Below, piece by piece: positions 1 through 8,158 of a DNA stretch of 64,000 bases. The stretch comes from Streptomyces venezuelae (GTDB taxonomy: Bacteria > Actinomycetota > Actinomycetes > Streptomycetales > Streptomycetaceae). The position numbers were made by a program, and so were the translations under genes. The notes under the pieces are model-generated. The model saw only the letters and a program-made list of their open reading frames with translations. It did no database searches and was not told the DNA's origin. Position 1 is the first letter of the stretch, and every line of letters starts with the position of its first letter. The DNA is taken from positions 4,943,501-5,007,500 of the forward strand of contig NZ_CP029190.1 of NCBI RefSeq assembly GCF_008642295.1, read 5' to 3'.

Positions 1-1162
1 TGTCCAGGAAGGTCTTGAAGTTCTCGTCGACCCGGAGCTTCGGGGAGGCCAGTGCCTCCAGGGTGGAGGGCACGTTGTGGATGCCGTTGGCGAAGGCCAC
101 CACCGCCTCGGTGTCGGTGGTCATGTACCTCACCAGCTCCCAGGCGGCGTTCTGCTTCCTGCTGCCCGAGGCGATGCCCATGATCGTGCCGGAGACGTAG
201 CCCTTGCCGTAGTCGGCGGCCTGGTCGTCGGGGACGGGCAGCGGCGCAGTGCCGATCTCGAAGGTCACCCCCGCCTCCTTGGCCATGTTGGGCCGCCACT
301 CGCCGTCGATCTGCATGGCGACCTGGCCCTTGTGGAAGGGGTGCTCGGCGCCCCATTCGTCACCGAAGGAGGCCCGGAACTTCTCCAGCTTCTCGTACCC
401 GCCGAGCTTGGCCACCAGGTCCTTCTGGGCGGCCAGCATCTTTGCGAAGGCCGGGTCCGCGGCCAGGTTCGACTTGCCGTCCGGGGTGAAGTACGTCGGG
501 CTCCACTGGGCCGCCAGCCGCATCGGGGTGGTCTCGTAGCCGTGGAACGTCGGCATCAGGCCGACCTGTTCGTAGGAGTCGCCCTTGGTCCGGGTGAGCT
601 TCTGCGCGACCTCGGTGAACTCGCTCCAGGTCTTCGGCGGGGCGGTGATGCCGGCCGCCTTGAAGGCGTCCTTGTTGTAGACCAGGCCGTAGGCGTCGTT
701 GAGCAGCGGCAGGGTGCACTGGTTGCCCTTGAACTGGGTGTAGTTCAGCAGGGACTGCGGGAACACCTTCGCCTTGTCGATCTTCGATTTGGCCAGGAAC
801 GGGTTGAGGTCGACGAAGGCGCCGGAGTTGCAGAACTTGCCGACGCTGTCGGTGGTGAAGGAGGACACCACGTCCGGGGCCTTGTCGCCGCCCGCCCGCA
901 GCGCCTGGTTGATCTTGTCGTCGGTCATGTTGCCGGTGACCTTGACCTTGATGTTCGGGTGCGCCGCCGTGAACCGCGCGATGTTCTCCTCGATGGCCTT
1001 GACCTCGCTCGGCGCCGACCAGCCGTGCCAGAAGTTGAGGGTGACCTCGTCGGCCGGGTCGTCGGAGGCCGTGGTCCCGGACGAACCGGTGCACGCGGTG
1101 GCGAGCACGGATATCGCGGCGGCCAGGGCGGCTGCGGAGGTCAGGCGGGAGATTCTGGGCAT
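1..1162 (-). CDS. Extracellular sugar-binding lipoprotein of an ABC transporter (3' end outside window)
   Basis: This is the N-terminal 387 codons of a family 1 extracellular solute-binding protein; the C-terminus lies beyond base 1. The ATG at 1162 opens a short signal peptide ending in a lipobox (VLATAC, Cys near residue 24), so the protein should be lipid-anchored outside the membrane. The mature part begins with VTLNFWHGWS, a strand typical of carbohydrate-binding proteins of this family, and later has NMTDDKINQALR and other MalE-like stretches. Such proteins capture oligosaccharides and deliver them to two membrane permeases, expected next on the left. The ROK repressor gene lies just upstream in the same direction, a common arrangement for a sugar-inducible operon. 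The ligand cannot be read from the sequence. Confidence 0.9.
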   Translation of the reverse strand, partial: MPRISRLTSAAALAAAISVLATACTGSSGTTASDDPADEVTLNFWHGWSAPSEVKAIEENIARFTAAHPNIKVKVTGNMTDDKINQALRAGGDKAPDVVSSFTTDSVGKFCNSGAFVDLNPFLAKSKIDKAKVFPQSLLNYTQFKGNQCTLPLLNDAYGLVYNKDAFKAAGITAPPKTWSEFTEVAQKLTRTKGDSYEQVGLMPTFHGYETTPMRLAAQWSPTYFTPDGKSNLAADPAFAKMLAAQKDLVAKLGGYEKLEKFRASFGDEWGAEHPFHKGQVAMQIDGEWRPNMAKEAGVTFEIGTAPLPVPDDQAADYGKGYVSGTIMGIASGSRKQNAAWELVRYMTTDTEAVVAFANGIHNVPSTLEALASPKLRVDENFKTFLD

Positions 1163-1276
1163 GGCGGTGTCACTCTCTGCGCGGGGATCTTCCTGAGCGG
1201 TGCAGGGGAAACGCGGTGGAGCGGTACAGCGGTGCGTGTGGTGCGTGTGGTGATGCGGCGGTGCGGTGGCGGTGCG

Positions 1277-2500
1277 TCAGCGGCGGGAGGTGTCGAACAC
1301 CTCGTCCCGGGTGGCGGCCAGGGCGCTCTCCAGCGCCCCGCGCAGCACCGGCTGTTCCCGGACCTCCCCGACGACCAGCCGGGGCCGGGAGGGGGCGAGG
1401 TCGGCCAGTTCGGAGGTCAGCAGCTCGTGCAGCGGCTCCCCGCCGGCCCCGAGCACGGCGCCGGACAGCACCACGATCTCCGGGTCGAGTACGGCGACCA
1501 GCGAGGCCAGACCGGTGGCCAGCGCGGTGGCGTAGCACCGCAGGAGCTCCAGCCGGGCGCCCTCCGGCCGGGCGGCGGCCTCGGCCAGCAGGGCCACGGC
1601 GGTCGCCACCTGGGCCCCGTACGCCGAGGGCTCCCCGGCCGGCTCCGGCGGCTCGATGCCGAGCCGGGCCGCGAGCGCCGGGACCACCTGGACGCCGGCC
1701 AGCTCCTGGTAACCGCCGGAGTTGGCCCGGGTGACCTGCCGGACCAGCGGGTGGCCGGTGACGGGCAGGAAGCCGACCTCGCCCGCACCGCCGGTCCAGC
1801 CGCGGTGCAGCCGGCCGCCGAGGACCAGGGCCGCGCCCAGGCCCTCCTGGTTCCACAGCAGGACGAAGTCCTTGTGTCCACGGGCGGCACCGAGGCGCTG
1901 CTCGGCGACCGCGGCGAGGTTGACGTCGTTCTCGTACTCCACGGGCATGGGGAGGGCGGCGGCCAGCTCGTCCAGCAGGGTGGGGGAGTGCCAGCCGGGG
2001 AGGTGGCTGGCGTAGCGGAGGGCGCCGGTGTGCGGATCGAAGGCACCGGGCGTGGCGATGACCAGGCGGTGCAGGGCGGAGGCCGGCAGTCCGGCGGCCC
2101 GCGCGGCTCCGTCGAGGGCCTCGGTGACCTGGTCGACGACCGGACCGGGACGGCCCCGGGTGGGGAGCTCGAAGGTGCCGGAGACCTCCCCGGTGAGGTC
2201 GGCGACGGCGGCCAGGATCCGTTCGGGGGTGACATCCAGTCCGGCCACGTGCGCCGCCGCCGCGTTCAGTGCGTAGAGCTGGGCATTGGGGCCGGGACGG
2301 CCGCCGGCGGTGCCGGTGGCGACCACCAGCCCGGCCGCTTCCAGCCGGGCCAGCAGCTGGGAGGCGGTGGGCTTGGAGAGGCCGGTCAGCCGGCCGATCC
2401 TGGTCCGGGAGAGCGGGCCGTGGGCCAGCAGGAGCTCCAGTGCGGCCCGGTCGTTCATGGCGCGCAGCAGGCTGGGGGTTCCGGGGGTGACGCTGGCCAA
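1277..2500 (-). CDS. ROK-family transcriptional repressor
   Basis: A 407-residue regulator with an N-terminal winged helix-turn-helix (about residues 20-65, LSRTRIGRLTGLSKPTASQL) fused to a sugar-kinase-like ROK domain. The kinase-fold motif ENDVNLAA and the glycine-rich GGAGEVGFLPV are present. The usual ROK zinc-binding cysteine cluster (CxCGxxGCxE) is absent: the corresponding stretch VTRANSGGYQELAG has no cysteine, so it may fold without zinc. The start is taken as TTG at 2500 because GAGAGGAAG lies about 9 nt upstream; the ATG at 2459 would cut into the helix-turn-helix region. It probably controls itself and the sugar-binding protein gene 114 bp downstream. The effector is unknown. Confidence 0.9.
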   Translation of the reverse strand: MASVTPGTPSLLRAMNDRAALELLLAHGPLSRTRIGRLTGLSKPTASQLLARLEAAGLVVATGTAGGRPGPNAQLYALNAAAAHVAGLDVTPERILAAVADLTGEVSGTFELPTRGRPGPVVDQVTEALDGAARAAGLPASALHRLVIATPGAFDPHTGALRYASHLPGWHSPTLLDELAAALPMPVEYENDVNLAAVAEQRLGAARGHKDFVLLWNQEGLGAALVLGGRLHRGWTGGAGEVGFLPVTGHPLVRQVTRANSGGYQELAGVQVVPALAARLGIEPPEPAGEPSAYGAQVATAVALLAEAAARPEGARLELLRCYATALATGLASLVAVLDPEIVVLSGAVLGAGGEPLHELLTSELADLAPSRPRLVVGEVREQPVLRGALESALAATRDEVFDTSRR

Positions 2501-2530
2501 GGGACCGGGCTTCCTCTCGTACCGGTGAAC

Positions 2531-2551
2531 TGTTAGGGAAGTTTCCTGTCA
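2531..2551. promoter_or_regulatory. Candidate ROK operator
   Basis: A 21-bp imperfect palindrome, TGTTAGGGAAGTTTCCTGTCA, centred on G2541 with 7 of 10 positions symmetrical. It sits 31 bp upstream of the ROK start. The core AGGgAAGTTTCCT resembles the AGGAAA/TTTCCT-type operators reported for Streptomyces ROK regulators. Autoregulation is inferred. Confidence 0.5.
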
Positions 2552-2563
2552 GTGTCCGGGCCG

Positions 2564-2606
2564 TGTCAATGGCGCTGCGGTGTCAATGGCGCTGTCCATG
2601 GCGCTG
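2564..2606. repeat. Three near-tandem 14-bp repeats
   Basis: TGTCAATGGCGCTG occurs at 2564 and 2581, and a one-mismatch copy TGTCCATGGCGCTG at 2593. The last copy runs into the terminator of the mechanosensitive channel gene. No function is apparent. Confidence 0.6.
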
Positions 2607-2637
2607 CCCCGCAGACCTGAGGGTCTGCGGGGCAGCG
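2602..2637 (-). terminator. Hairpin terminator after the mscS-like gene
   Basis: A perfect 16-bp stem (CGCTGCCCCGCAGACC with its complement) around a 4-nt loop, 16 bp past the stop codon at 2654. There is no U-tract, as is usual in Streptomyces. Confidence 0.75.
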
Positions 2638-2653
2638 GTGACGGCGCTCCGGG

Positions 2654-3742
2654 CTACTTGGTCATGCGTACGCGCTCCCCGGCGGGGGCCGGGATCGGGG
2701 TCGCCGCGAGGGACTGCGGGGAGGTCGGGTTGGCCAGCGCCGAGGGCGGGGCCACGGCCGCCGCCGGGTCCGGGGCGGGAGCCGCCGCCTCGTCCACCGC
2801 GGGCAGACCGCCCACGATCTGGATGCCGGCCGCGTCGAAGGCCTCCTTGATCCGCCAGCGCAGCTCGCGCTGCACGGCGAACTGCTTGCCCGGCATGGTC
2901 TTCGCGGAGACGTTCACGGTCATCGAGGCCAGCAGCACCTCGCCCAGGCCCAGTACCTCCACCGGGCCCCACAGGTGCTCGTCCCAGGGGTCCTCCTTGG
3001 CCATCGCGTCCGCGACACCCTGGATGAGCCCCTTGACCTGCTTCAGGTCCTCGGTCGGCTTCACCTGGACGTCCACCATCGCGGTGGCCCAGCCCTGGCT
3101 GAGGTTCCCGATCCGCTTGATCTCGCCGTTGCGGACGTACCAGATCTCGCCGTTGTCCCCGCGGAGCTTGGTCACCCGCAGGCCGACCTCGACGACCTCA
3201 CCGGAGGCCACCCCGGCGTCGATCTTGTCGCCCACCCCGTACTGGTCCTCCATGATCATGAACACGCCGGACAGGAAGTCCGTCACCAGGTTCCGGGCAC
3301 CGAAGCCGATCGCCACACCGGCCACACCGGCACTCGCCAGCAGCGGCGCCAGGTCGATCTTCAGGGCGGCCAGCACCATCAGCGCGGCCGTGCCCAGGAT
3401 CAGGAAGGAGGCCACCGAGCGGAGCACCGAGCCGATCGCCTCCGAGCGCTGCCGTCGCCGCTCGGCGTTCACCAGCAGCCCGCCCAGCGCGGTGCCCTCC
3501 ACGGCCTCCGCGCTGGTGTTCATCCGGTTTATCAGCTTGGTCAGCGCCTTGCGGACCACCGAACGGATCACTGCCGCGATCACGATGATCAGCAGGATCC
3601 TCAGGCCGACGCTCAGCCAGGTGGCCCAGTTCTCCTCGATGAAGCTCGCGGCGTTGGTGACGCTCTCCTGCGCCTCTTGGACGCTGCGCGGCGTATCCGG
3701 GACCTCGGATGCCTGGGGAAGCAAGGTGGCGGGCCAGAGCAC
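2654..3742 (-). CDS. MscS-family mechanosensitive channel
   Basis: A 362-residue small-conductance mechanosensitive channel. A membrane segment near residues 43-62 (LSVGLRILLIIVIAAVI) is followed by a second around 115-135 and the pore-lining, Gly/Ala-rich helix ASAGVAGVAIGFGARNLVTDFLSGVF, then the beta domain (DQYGVGDKIDAGVASGEVVEVGLR). The C-terminal 50 residues are Pro/Ala-rich and probably disordered. It should open under membrane tension and release solutes on hypo-osmotic shock. The start is GTG at 3742 with GGAGG 8-10 nt upstream. It is transcribed alone, between its own terminator and a leader hairpin at 3765-3801. Confidence 0.92.
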   Translation of the reverse strand: MLWPATLLPQASEVPDTPRSVQEAQESVTNAASFIEENWATWLSVGLRILLIIVIAAVIRSVVRKALTKLINRMNTSAEAVEGTALGGLLVNAERRRQRSEAIGSVLRSVASFLILGTAALMVLAALKIDLAPLLASAGVAGVAIGFGARNLVTDFLSGVFMIMEDQYGVGDKIDAGVASGEVVEVGLRVTKLRGDNGEIWYVRNGEIKRIGNLSQGWATAMVDVQVKPTEDLKQVKGLIQGVADAMAKEDPWDEHLWGPVEVLGLGEVLLASMTVNVSAKTMPGKQFAVQRELRWRIKEAFDAAGIQIVGGLPAVDEAAAPAPDPAAAVAPPSALANPTSPQSLAATPIPAPAGERVRMTK

Positions 3743-3764
3743 GGCGGGAACCTCCAGGTGTAGC

Positions 3765-3801
3765 GGCCTGCCCGCGGAAAAGGGGTGTGTGCGGGCAGGC
3801 C
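3765..3801 (-). promoter_or_regulatory. Hairpin in the leader of the mscS-like gene
   Basis: A perfect 11-bp inverted repeat (GGCCTGCCCGC / GCGGGCAGGCC) with a 15-nt loop lies 23 bp upstream of the GTG start, just before the GGAGG ribosome site. It could attenuate transcription, stabilise the leader RNA or bind a regulator. No role can be assigned from sequence alone. Confidence 0.45.
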
Positions 3802-4006
3802 TTCCACACTAACGGGGCAGGAGATCCACTCCGGCGCGTTGTTCGAGGGAGAGACCAGACTCACCCGGGAAGAGAAGACGTGTGGTTGAAAACACCTCCG
3901 ACCCGTTACGGGCGCGTGGTGGCGCTTCGGCCAGCCGTGAGGAGAGACTGAGAGCAGATCGTCCCGGCGCGAGCCACGCGCCGCCGGCGTACAAGGAGGC
4001 ATCCGC

Positions 4007-4549
4007 GTGCCACACGTCCTGGTCCTCAATGCGTCGTACGAGCCCCTCGGCGTCGTACCGCTCCGCCGCGCGCTCGTCCTCGTCCTGGAGAACAAGGCCA
4101 TCTCCCTGGAGGAATCCGGCGCCTTCCTGCACAGCGCGACAAGGGCCGTCCCCGCTCCCAGCGTGGTCAGGCTCAAGCGCTTCGTGCGGGTCCCCTACCG
4201 GGGGCCCGTTCCACTCACCCGGCGCGCCCTGTTCGCCCGGGACGGCGGTCGCTGCATGTACTGCGGCGGCGTCGCCACCAGCGTCGACCACGTGATCCCG
4301 CGCAGCCGGGGCGGCCAGCACGTATGGGACAACGTCGTCGCCGCGTGCCGCCGCTGCAACCACGTCAAGGCGGACCGCCACCTGGTCGACCTCGGCTGGC
4401 GGCTCCGCCACCAGCCGGCTCCGCCGTCGGGACTGGCCTGGCGCATCATCGGTACGGGCCACCGCGATCCGCGCTGGATGCCGTACCTCCAGCCGTTCGG
4501 AGCGGACGACGCCCTGGACCGCATCGGAGCCGCCGCCGCTGCCTCCTGA
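4007..4549 (+). CDS. HNH endonuclease domain protein
   Basis: A 180-residue protein with a typical HNH module in its C-terminal half: CMYCGG, then VDHVIPRSRGGQHVWDNVV (catalytic His and Asn region), then ACRRCNHVKADR, so two CxxC pairs frame the nuclease motif. The N-terminal 75 residues (LVLNASYEPLGVVPLRRALVL) match the extension common to this actinobacterial HNH family. The start is GTG at 4007 with AAGGAGG 7 nt upstream. These proteins are widespread chromosomal genes whose substrate is not established. No restriction or phage genes are nearby, so nothing here points to a defence system. Confidence 0.9.
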   Translation: MPHVLVLNASYEPLGVVPLRRALVLVLENKAISLEESGAFLHSATRAVPAPSVVRLKRFVRVPYRGPVPLTRRALFARDGGRCMYCGGVATSVDHVIPRSRGGQHVWDNVVAACRRCNHVKADRHLVDLGWRLRHQPAPPSGLAWRIIGTGHRDPRWMPYLQPFGADDALDRIGAAAAAS

Positions 4550-4565
4550 CCGGATCGGCCTCCCG

Positions 4566-4595
4566 CCGCCGCCCGGCAGTCCTGCCGGGCGGCGG
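4566..4595. terminator. Bidirectional hairpin terminator
   Basis: A 14-bp GC stem (CCGCCGCCCGGCAG / CTGCCGGGCGGCGG) with a 2-nt loop between the convergent HNH and GH84 genes. It can serve both. Confidence 0.7.
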
Positions 4596-4637
4596 GCGCT
4601 GTGCCCGTAAGACAGCGGGGGAGCGGCCGGGGAGCGG

Positions 4638-7600
4638 TCAGGGGATGACCGCGTAGGCCTCCGCGGACCAGAGGCTGCAGCCGTACTCGGTCGCCCGGAC
4701 ATCGCACACCAGACGTACGAACCGGGTGTCCGGCGCGTCCATGCGCACCGATGCGCGGCCACCGCGCGCGTCCGCCACCGTCGCGGCCGTCCGCCAGGTG
4801 GTGCCGTCCGCCGAGGTCTCCACCCGGTACTCCGTCGGGTACGCGTCCTGCCAGTGCAGCACCAGCTGCCCCAGCCGCACCGGCGCCGCCAGCTCCGCCT
4901 GCCACCAGGCCCCGTCCTCCGCCGGTGAGGACCAGCGGGTGTCGGCCCGGCCGTCGACCGCTGCCGAGGCCGGGAAGTCCGGGGTCTCGTCCCCCGAGGA
5001 CGAGGCGGTGGCCGTCTTCGCCAGGTCCGGGCCGCCGGTCCGCGGGAAGGCCCGGACCGTCAGGGTCCGGGATTCCCCGCCGAAGCTGACCGGGACCTCG
5101 TACACCCCGGCCGGGGTGCCCTCCGGCACGGTGACCTCGACCGGGACCGCCACCGCGGTCCCGCGCGGCACCGTCGTCTGGGCCGGGACCTCCACCTTGA
5201 TGCCCTGCGGGGGCTTCGCCGACAGCGAGCCGCGGACCTCGCCCGGCCGCAGCGGCGAGAGCTCCGCCGCCACCCGCTGCGGACGGCCGCCGATCTCGGC
5301 GTCCGCCCGGCCGCCGTCGCCCAGCTCGAACCTGGCCTGGGGCCCGTCCGCGAACCACGGCACCAGCGCGCGCACCGCCGGCGCCTCGCCGGCCCACACC
5401 AGCCGCACCGCATCCGCGGTCAGCCCGGTCGCCTCCGCCTGGGTCCAGCCCGAGCCGGCCGCCTCGCCGAGCTTGCGCCAGCCCTCCCCGGGGATGTGCG
5501 CCTCCACCGAGGCGCCGCGGACCGCGGGGGTCAGCGGATCCGTCATCACCGTGACCGCGGACACCGGGCGCGCCCGGTCCAGCCGGAGCGTCCAGGAACC
5601 GGACTCCCGGCTCACCGGTCCCGCGGCCGGCAGGGCCGCACCGGTCCAGGCGTCCGCCTCGGCCGTCACCTTCGTCAGGAACGGGTCCAGGACCCCCTGG
5701 CCGACCGTCGCGCCCGGCCCGGCCGTCGCCGTCCGCGCCTGCCCCAGCGCCAGATAGGCCCGCCAGGCCGCGGCGCCCTCCCCGCGGGCCTGGGCCCGCA
5801 GGGTGTCCACCGCCAGTTCGCCGGCGGTGCCGTACTGCGCCAGCCGGTCCAGCCAGGGCCCCGCCTCCCGGCCCAGCTCCTCGCCGAGCCGCCCGCGGGC
5901 CTCCCGCATCACCGTGAACGCCGCCCGCAGCCGGTCCGCGGCCCGGTCCAGCGCCGCCCGGTCACCGGTGCCCCGGGCCCGCCAGAACTCGTCCATCAGC
6001 GGTTGCAGGTACGCCGATTCGGGCTGGCCCAGCGCCGAGGACGCGGTGTTCCCGGCGAGCGCCGCCAGCGCTTCCCGGACCCGGGCGTCGCCGCCGGCCA
6101 GCTCGGCCACCGCCGCCTCCCAGGAGGCCCCGGGCCGGTAGCCGCGCGGGTTCCAGGCGAAGTCGGCGGCGGTGAACAGCGGGATCCGGGACAGCGTGCC
6201 CTGCTGCGCCGCATGGGCCAGCAGACCGGCCGAGCCGTTGGCCACCGCCGCTTCGCGGCCGGTGTACGCGCCGAGGTAGATCCGGCCCGGCTCCCAGTCG
6301 TTGACCGGATAGTTGTCCATGGTGACCAGCGGATGCCCGAAGGCCGTACGGGCCGCGGCCAGTTCCCGGCCGGTGATGGTGCGCGGCAGCACCCCGACAC
6401 CGGTCCAGGCCACCTCCACCCGGCCGTCCAGCGCGGTCGCCAGCGCCGTCCGGTAGGCGGTGGCGCCCTCCTGGTAGTACTCGGTGGGCATCAGCGACAG
6501 CGGGGCCGCGCCCGGATGCTCACGGGCCAGCCCGGCCGCGAGCTCACCGGCGACCTCGGCATGCGCCCGCGCCGCCGCCGCCGGACCCTTGCCGTACCGC
6601 TGCCGGTCCGCCGAACAGCCCCACTCCGTGTAGCTGACGTCCTGGAACTGCAGCTGGAACGACCGGAAGCCCAGCTCCCACATCGCCTCCAGCTTGCGCT
6701 GCAGCGCCTTGCGGTCCGCGGCCGAGGACAGGCACATCGACTGCCCCGGGGCCACCGCCCAGCCGAGGGTCACCCGGTTGGCCGCGGCCCGCTCGGCGAG
6801 CCGGCGGAACTCCTCGCGCTGCGCCTCCGGGTAGTCCTCGCGCCAGCGGGCCTGCCGGAACACGTCGTCACCGGGCGCGAGCAGAAAGCGGTTCTGCTTG
6901 GTGCGGCCCATGAAGTCCAGCTGGGCCAGCCGCTGTTCGAGGGTCCACGGCTCCCCGTAGAACCCCTCGGTGATACCGCGCACCGGGGCGGCCGGCCAGT
7001 CCCGGACCACCGCGCCGGGAACCTTGCCGCGGGCGCCCGCCAGCAGCTGACGCAGGGTCTGGGCGCCGTGGAACAGCCCGTCCTCGCCGAACCCGGCCAG
7101 TGCGACGGTGTCCCGGCCGCCGTCCCGGCCCACCGCCAGCCGGTAGCCGCCGGCCGGCAGGTCCTCCGAGGTCCCGGCGCCGAGCGCCTGCAGCGCCGCC
7201 TCGGCGTCCGCGCCCTGGATCCGGAAGACCGTGCCCCGGGCGGGCAGCGGGACGTACGGGTGCTGCTCGCGCAGGGTGGTCACCCCGGCGGCGCGCAGCG
7301 CGGTGCGGATCACCTCCACGGCGTGCGGATCGGCCCCGGTGAGCGGCACCACCAGGACGGCCTCGCTGCCGAGCGGGACTTCGCGGGACCGGTCGGCCGT
7401 CAGGGACTGCGGGCGCGGCCAGACGGGCGGACCCTGGGGCGCGGCGATGGGATCGGCGGCCGGGCCGGTGGCGAGTCCCGCCGCCGGAGACGCGCCCTGG
7501 GGTGTGCCCTGAGCAGGCGTGGTGCCGGTGGCGGGATCGGTCCCCGGGGCCGCCGGAGCGGCCGGAGAGGGGTCGGCGAGGGCCGTCGGGGGACCGACGG

Positions 7601-7673
7601 CGGCACCGCCGAGCAGACCGCCGACGACGGCGACCGCCACGGCCGTGGCCCGCTTCCTGCCGCTGAGCTGCAC
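4638..7673 (-). CDS. Secreted GH84-type beta-N-acetylglucosaminidase with C-terminal discoidin module
   Basis: A 1011-residue exported protein. After a signal peptide (residues about 1-34, ending ALADPS) and a Pro/Ala-rich linker comes a GH20b-like N-domain, then the GH84 barrel starting RGITEGFYGEPW (compare the hyaluronidase/O-GlcNAcase signature). A linker with an NPCBM-associated fold (VEVPAQTTVPRGTAVAVPV) and a C-terminal F5/8-type C module (residues about 890-1011) follow. The usual catalytic Asp-Asp pair appears as Gln344-Asp345 (LQFQDVS), so the acetamido-polarising Asp looks replaced. GTG 7673 is chosen because GAGGAGA precedes it and the signal peptide then starts properly; an in-frame upstream start at 7751 would spoil the signal. 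A TTGACA lies at 7746-7751 on this strand. It may trim GlcNAc from extracellular glycans. Confidence 0.88.
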   Translation of the reverse strand: MQLSGRKRATAVAVAVVGGLLGGAAVGPPTALADPSPAAPAAPGTDPATGTTPAQGTPQGASPAAGLATGPAADPIAAPQGPPVWPRPQSLTADRSREVPLGSEAVLVVPLTGADPHAVEVIRTALRAAGVTTLREQHPYVPLPARGTVFRIQGADAEAALQALGAGTSEDLPAGGYRLAVGRDGGRDTVALAGFGEDGLFHGAQTLRQLLAGARGKVPGAVVRDWPAAPVRGITEGFYGEPWTLEQRLAQLDFMGRTKQNRFLLAPGDDVFRQARWREDYPEAQREEFRRLAERAAANRVTLGWAVAPGQSMCLSSAADRKALQRKLEAMWELGFRSFQLQFQDVSYTEWGCSADRQRYGKGPAAAARAHAEVAGELAAGLAREHPGAAPLSLMPTEYYQEGATAYRTALATALDGRVEVAWTGVGVLPRTITGRELAAARTAFGHPLVTMDNYPVNDWEPGRIYLGAYTGREAAVANGSAGLLAHAAQQGTLSRIPLFTAADFAWNPRGYRPGASWEAAVAELAGGDARVREALAALAGNTASSALGQPESAYLQPLMDEFWRARGTGDRAALDRAADRLRAAFTVMREARGRLGEELGREAGPWLDRLAQYGTAGELAVDTLRAQARGEGAAAWRAYLALGQARTATAGPGATVGQGVLDPFLTKVTAEADAWTGAALPAAGPVSRESGSWTLRLDRARPVSAVTVMTDPLTPAVRGASVEAHIPGEGWRKLGEAAGSGWTQAEATGLTADAVRLVWAGEAPAVRALVPWFADGPQARFELGDGGRADAEIGGRPQRVAAELSPLRPGEVRGSLSAKPPQGIKVEVPAQTTVPRGTAVAVPVEVTVPEGTPAGVYEVPVSFGGESRTLTVRAFPRTGGPDLAKTATASSSGDETPDFPASAAVDGRADTRWSSPAEDGAWWQAELAAPVRLGQLVLHWQDAYPTEYRVETSADGTTWRTAATVADARGGRASVRMDAPDTRFVRLVCDVRATEYGCSLWSAEAYAVIP

Positions 7674-7910
7674 GCTGTCTCCTCGTTCCGAGTGGCCCCC
7701 CCGCTCGCACGAATGAGCCCGAGCCCACCACCCGTGCGGCTCAAGTGTCAATGCACGCGGGCGTTCTGACCGAAATGCTCCAGGAATGCGGGGCAGCGGG
7801 ATGGGTAGGGCTGCGGTGTTCCGAAGTCCGCCGCGCGCAGCCCCTTACCCGGAGGCCCCGCGCTCGTTGTCACGCAGCCGCCACCCGCAGCCGCTACGGA
7901 GGAGAGCCCC

Positions 7911-8144
7911 ATGCCCGCCCGCCCCCACCCGCACACCCCGTCCCGGGTCCGCTCCAAACGCCCCGCCGCCCCGCTCCTCGGCCACCTGCCCCTGCCCCTG
8001 TCCCGGCCCGGTGCCGGCCCCCTCACCAGCGAGCCCCCGCTCGCCGACACCGCCCACGCACCGCTGACCAGCGAACCGCCCCTCACCGACGAGGCTCCCC
8101 TGACGAGCGAGCCGACCACGCCCGCCACCGCTGCGGGCGTCTGA
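7911..8144 (+). CDS. Small hypothetical protein with LTSEPPL repeats
   Basis: A 77-residue open frame with an excellent ribosome site (GGAGGAG, 6-nt spacing to ATG) and almost pure G/C third positions, so I believe it is translated. The first 36 residues are basic and Pro-rich with no signal peptide or membrane helix. The rest holds three spaced copies of an acidic motif: PLTSEPPLAD (37-46), PLTSEPPLTD (51-60) and PLTSEPTTP (63-71). The stop is only 14 nt upstream of malQ, suggesting one operon. I do not recognise the family. The Thr/Ser/Glu/Asp repeats invite comparison with repeat-core ribosomal peptides, but no maturation enzyme is nearby; it could equally be a disordered regulatory peptide. 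Confidence 0.6.
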   Translation: MPARPHPHTPSRVRSKRPAAPLLGHLPLPLSRPGAGPLTSEPPLADTAHAPLTSEPPLTDEAPLTSEPTTPATAAGV

Positions 8145-8158
8145 TCAAAGGACCCCCC

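Noticed and set aside
77..2536. Long open frame on the plus strand across the binding-protein and ROK genes
   Set aside because: It is the complement of two well-supported minus-strand genes; its Gly/Arg/Gln-rich translation has no family features. The same holds for the very long frames at 5496-7769, 14159-16936, 16854-21638, 22794-27698, 28272-32213 and 48369-50735.
4007..4549. HNH gene as part of a restriction or anti-phage system
   Set aside because: No methylase, specificity or other defence gene is adjacent; neighbours are housekeeping genes on other strands.
7911..8144. Graspetide or other RiPP precursor
   Set aside because: The Thr/Glu repeats are suggestive, but no ATP-grasp, protease or transporter partner is nearby.
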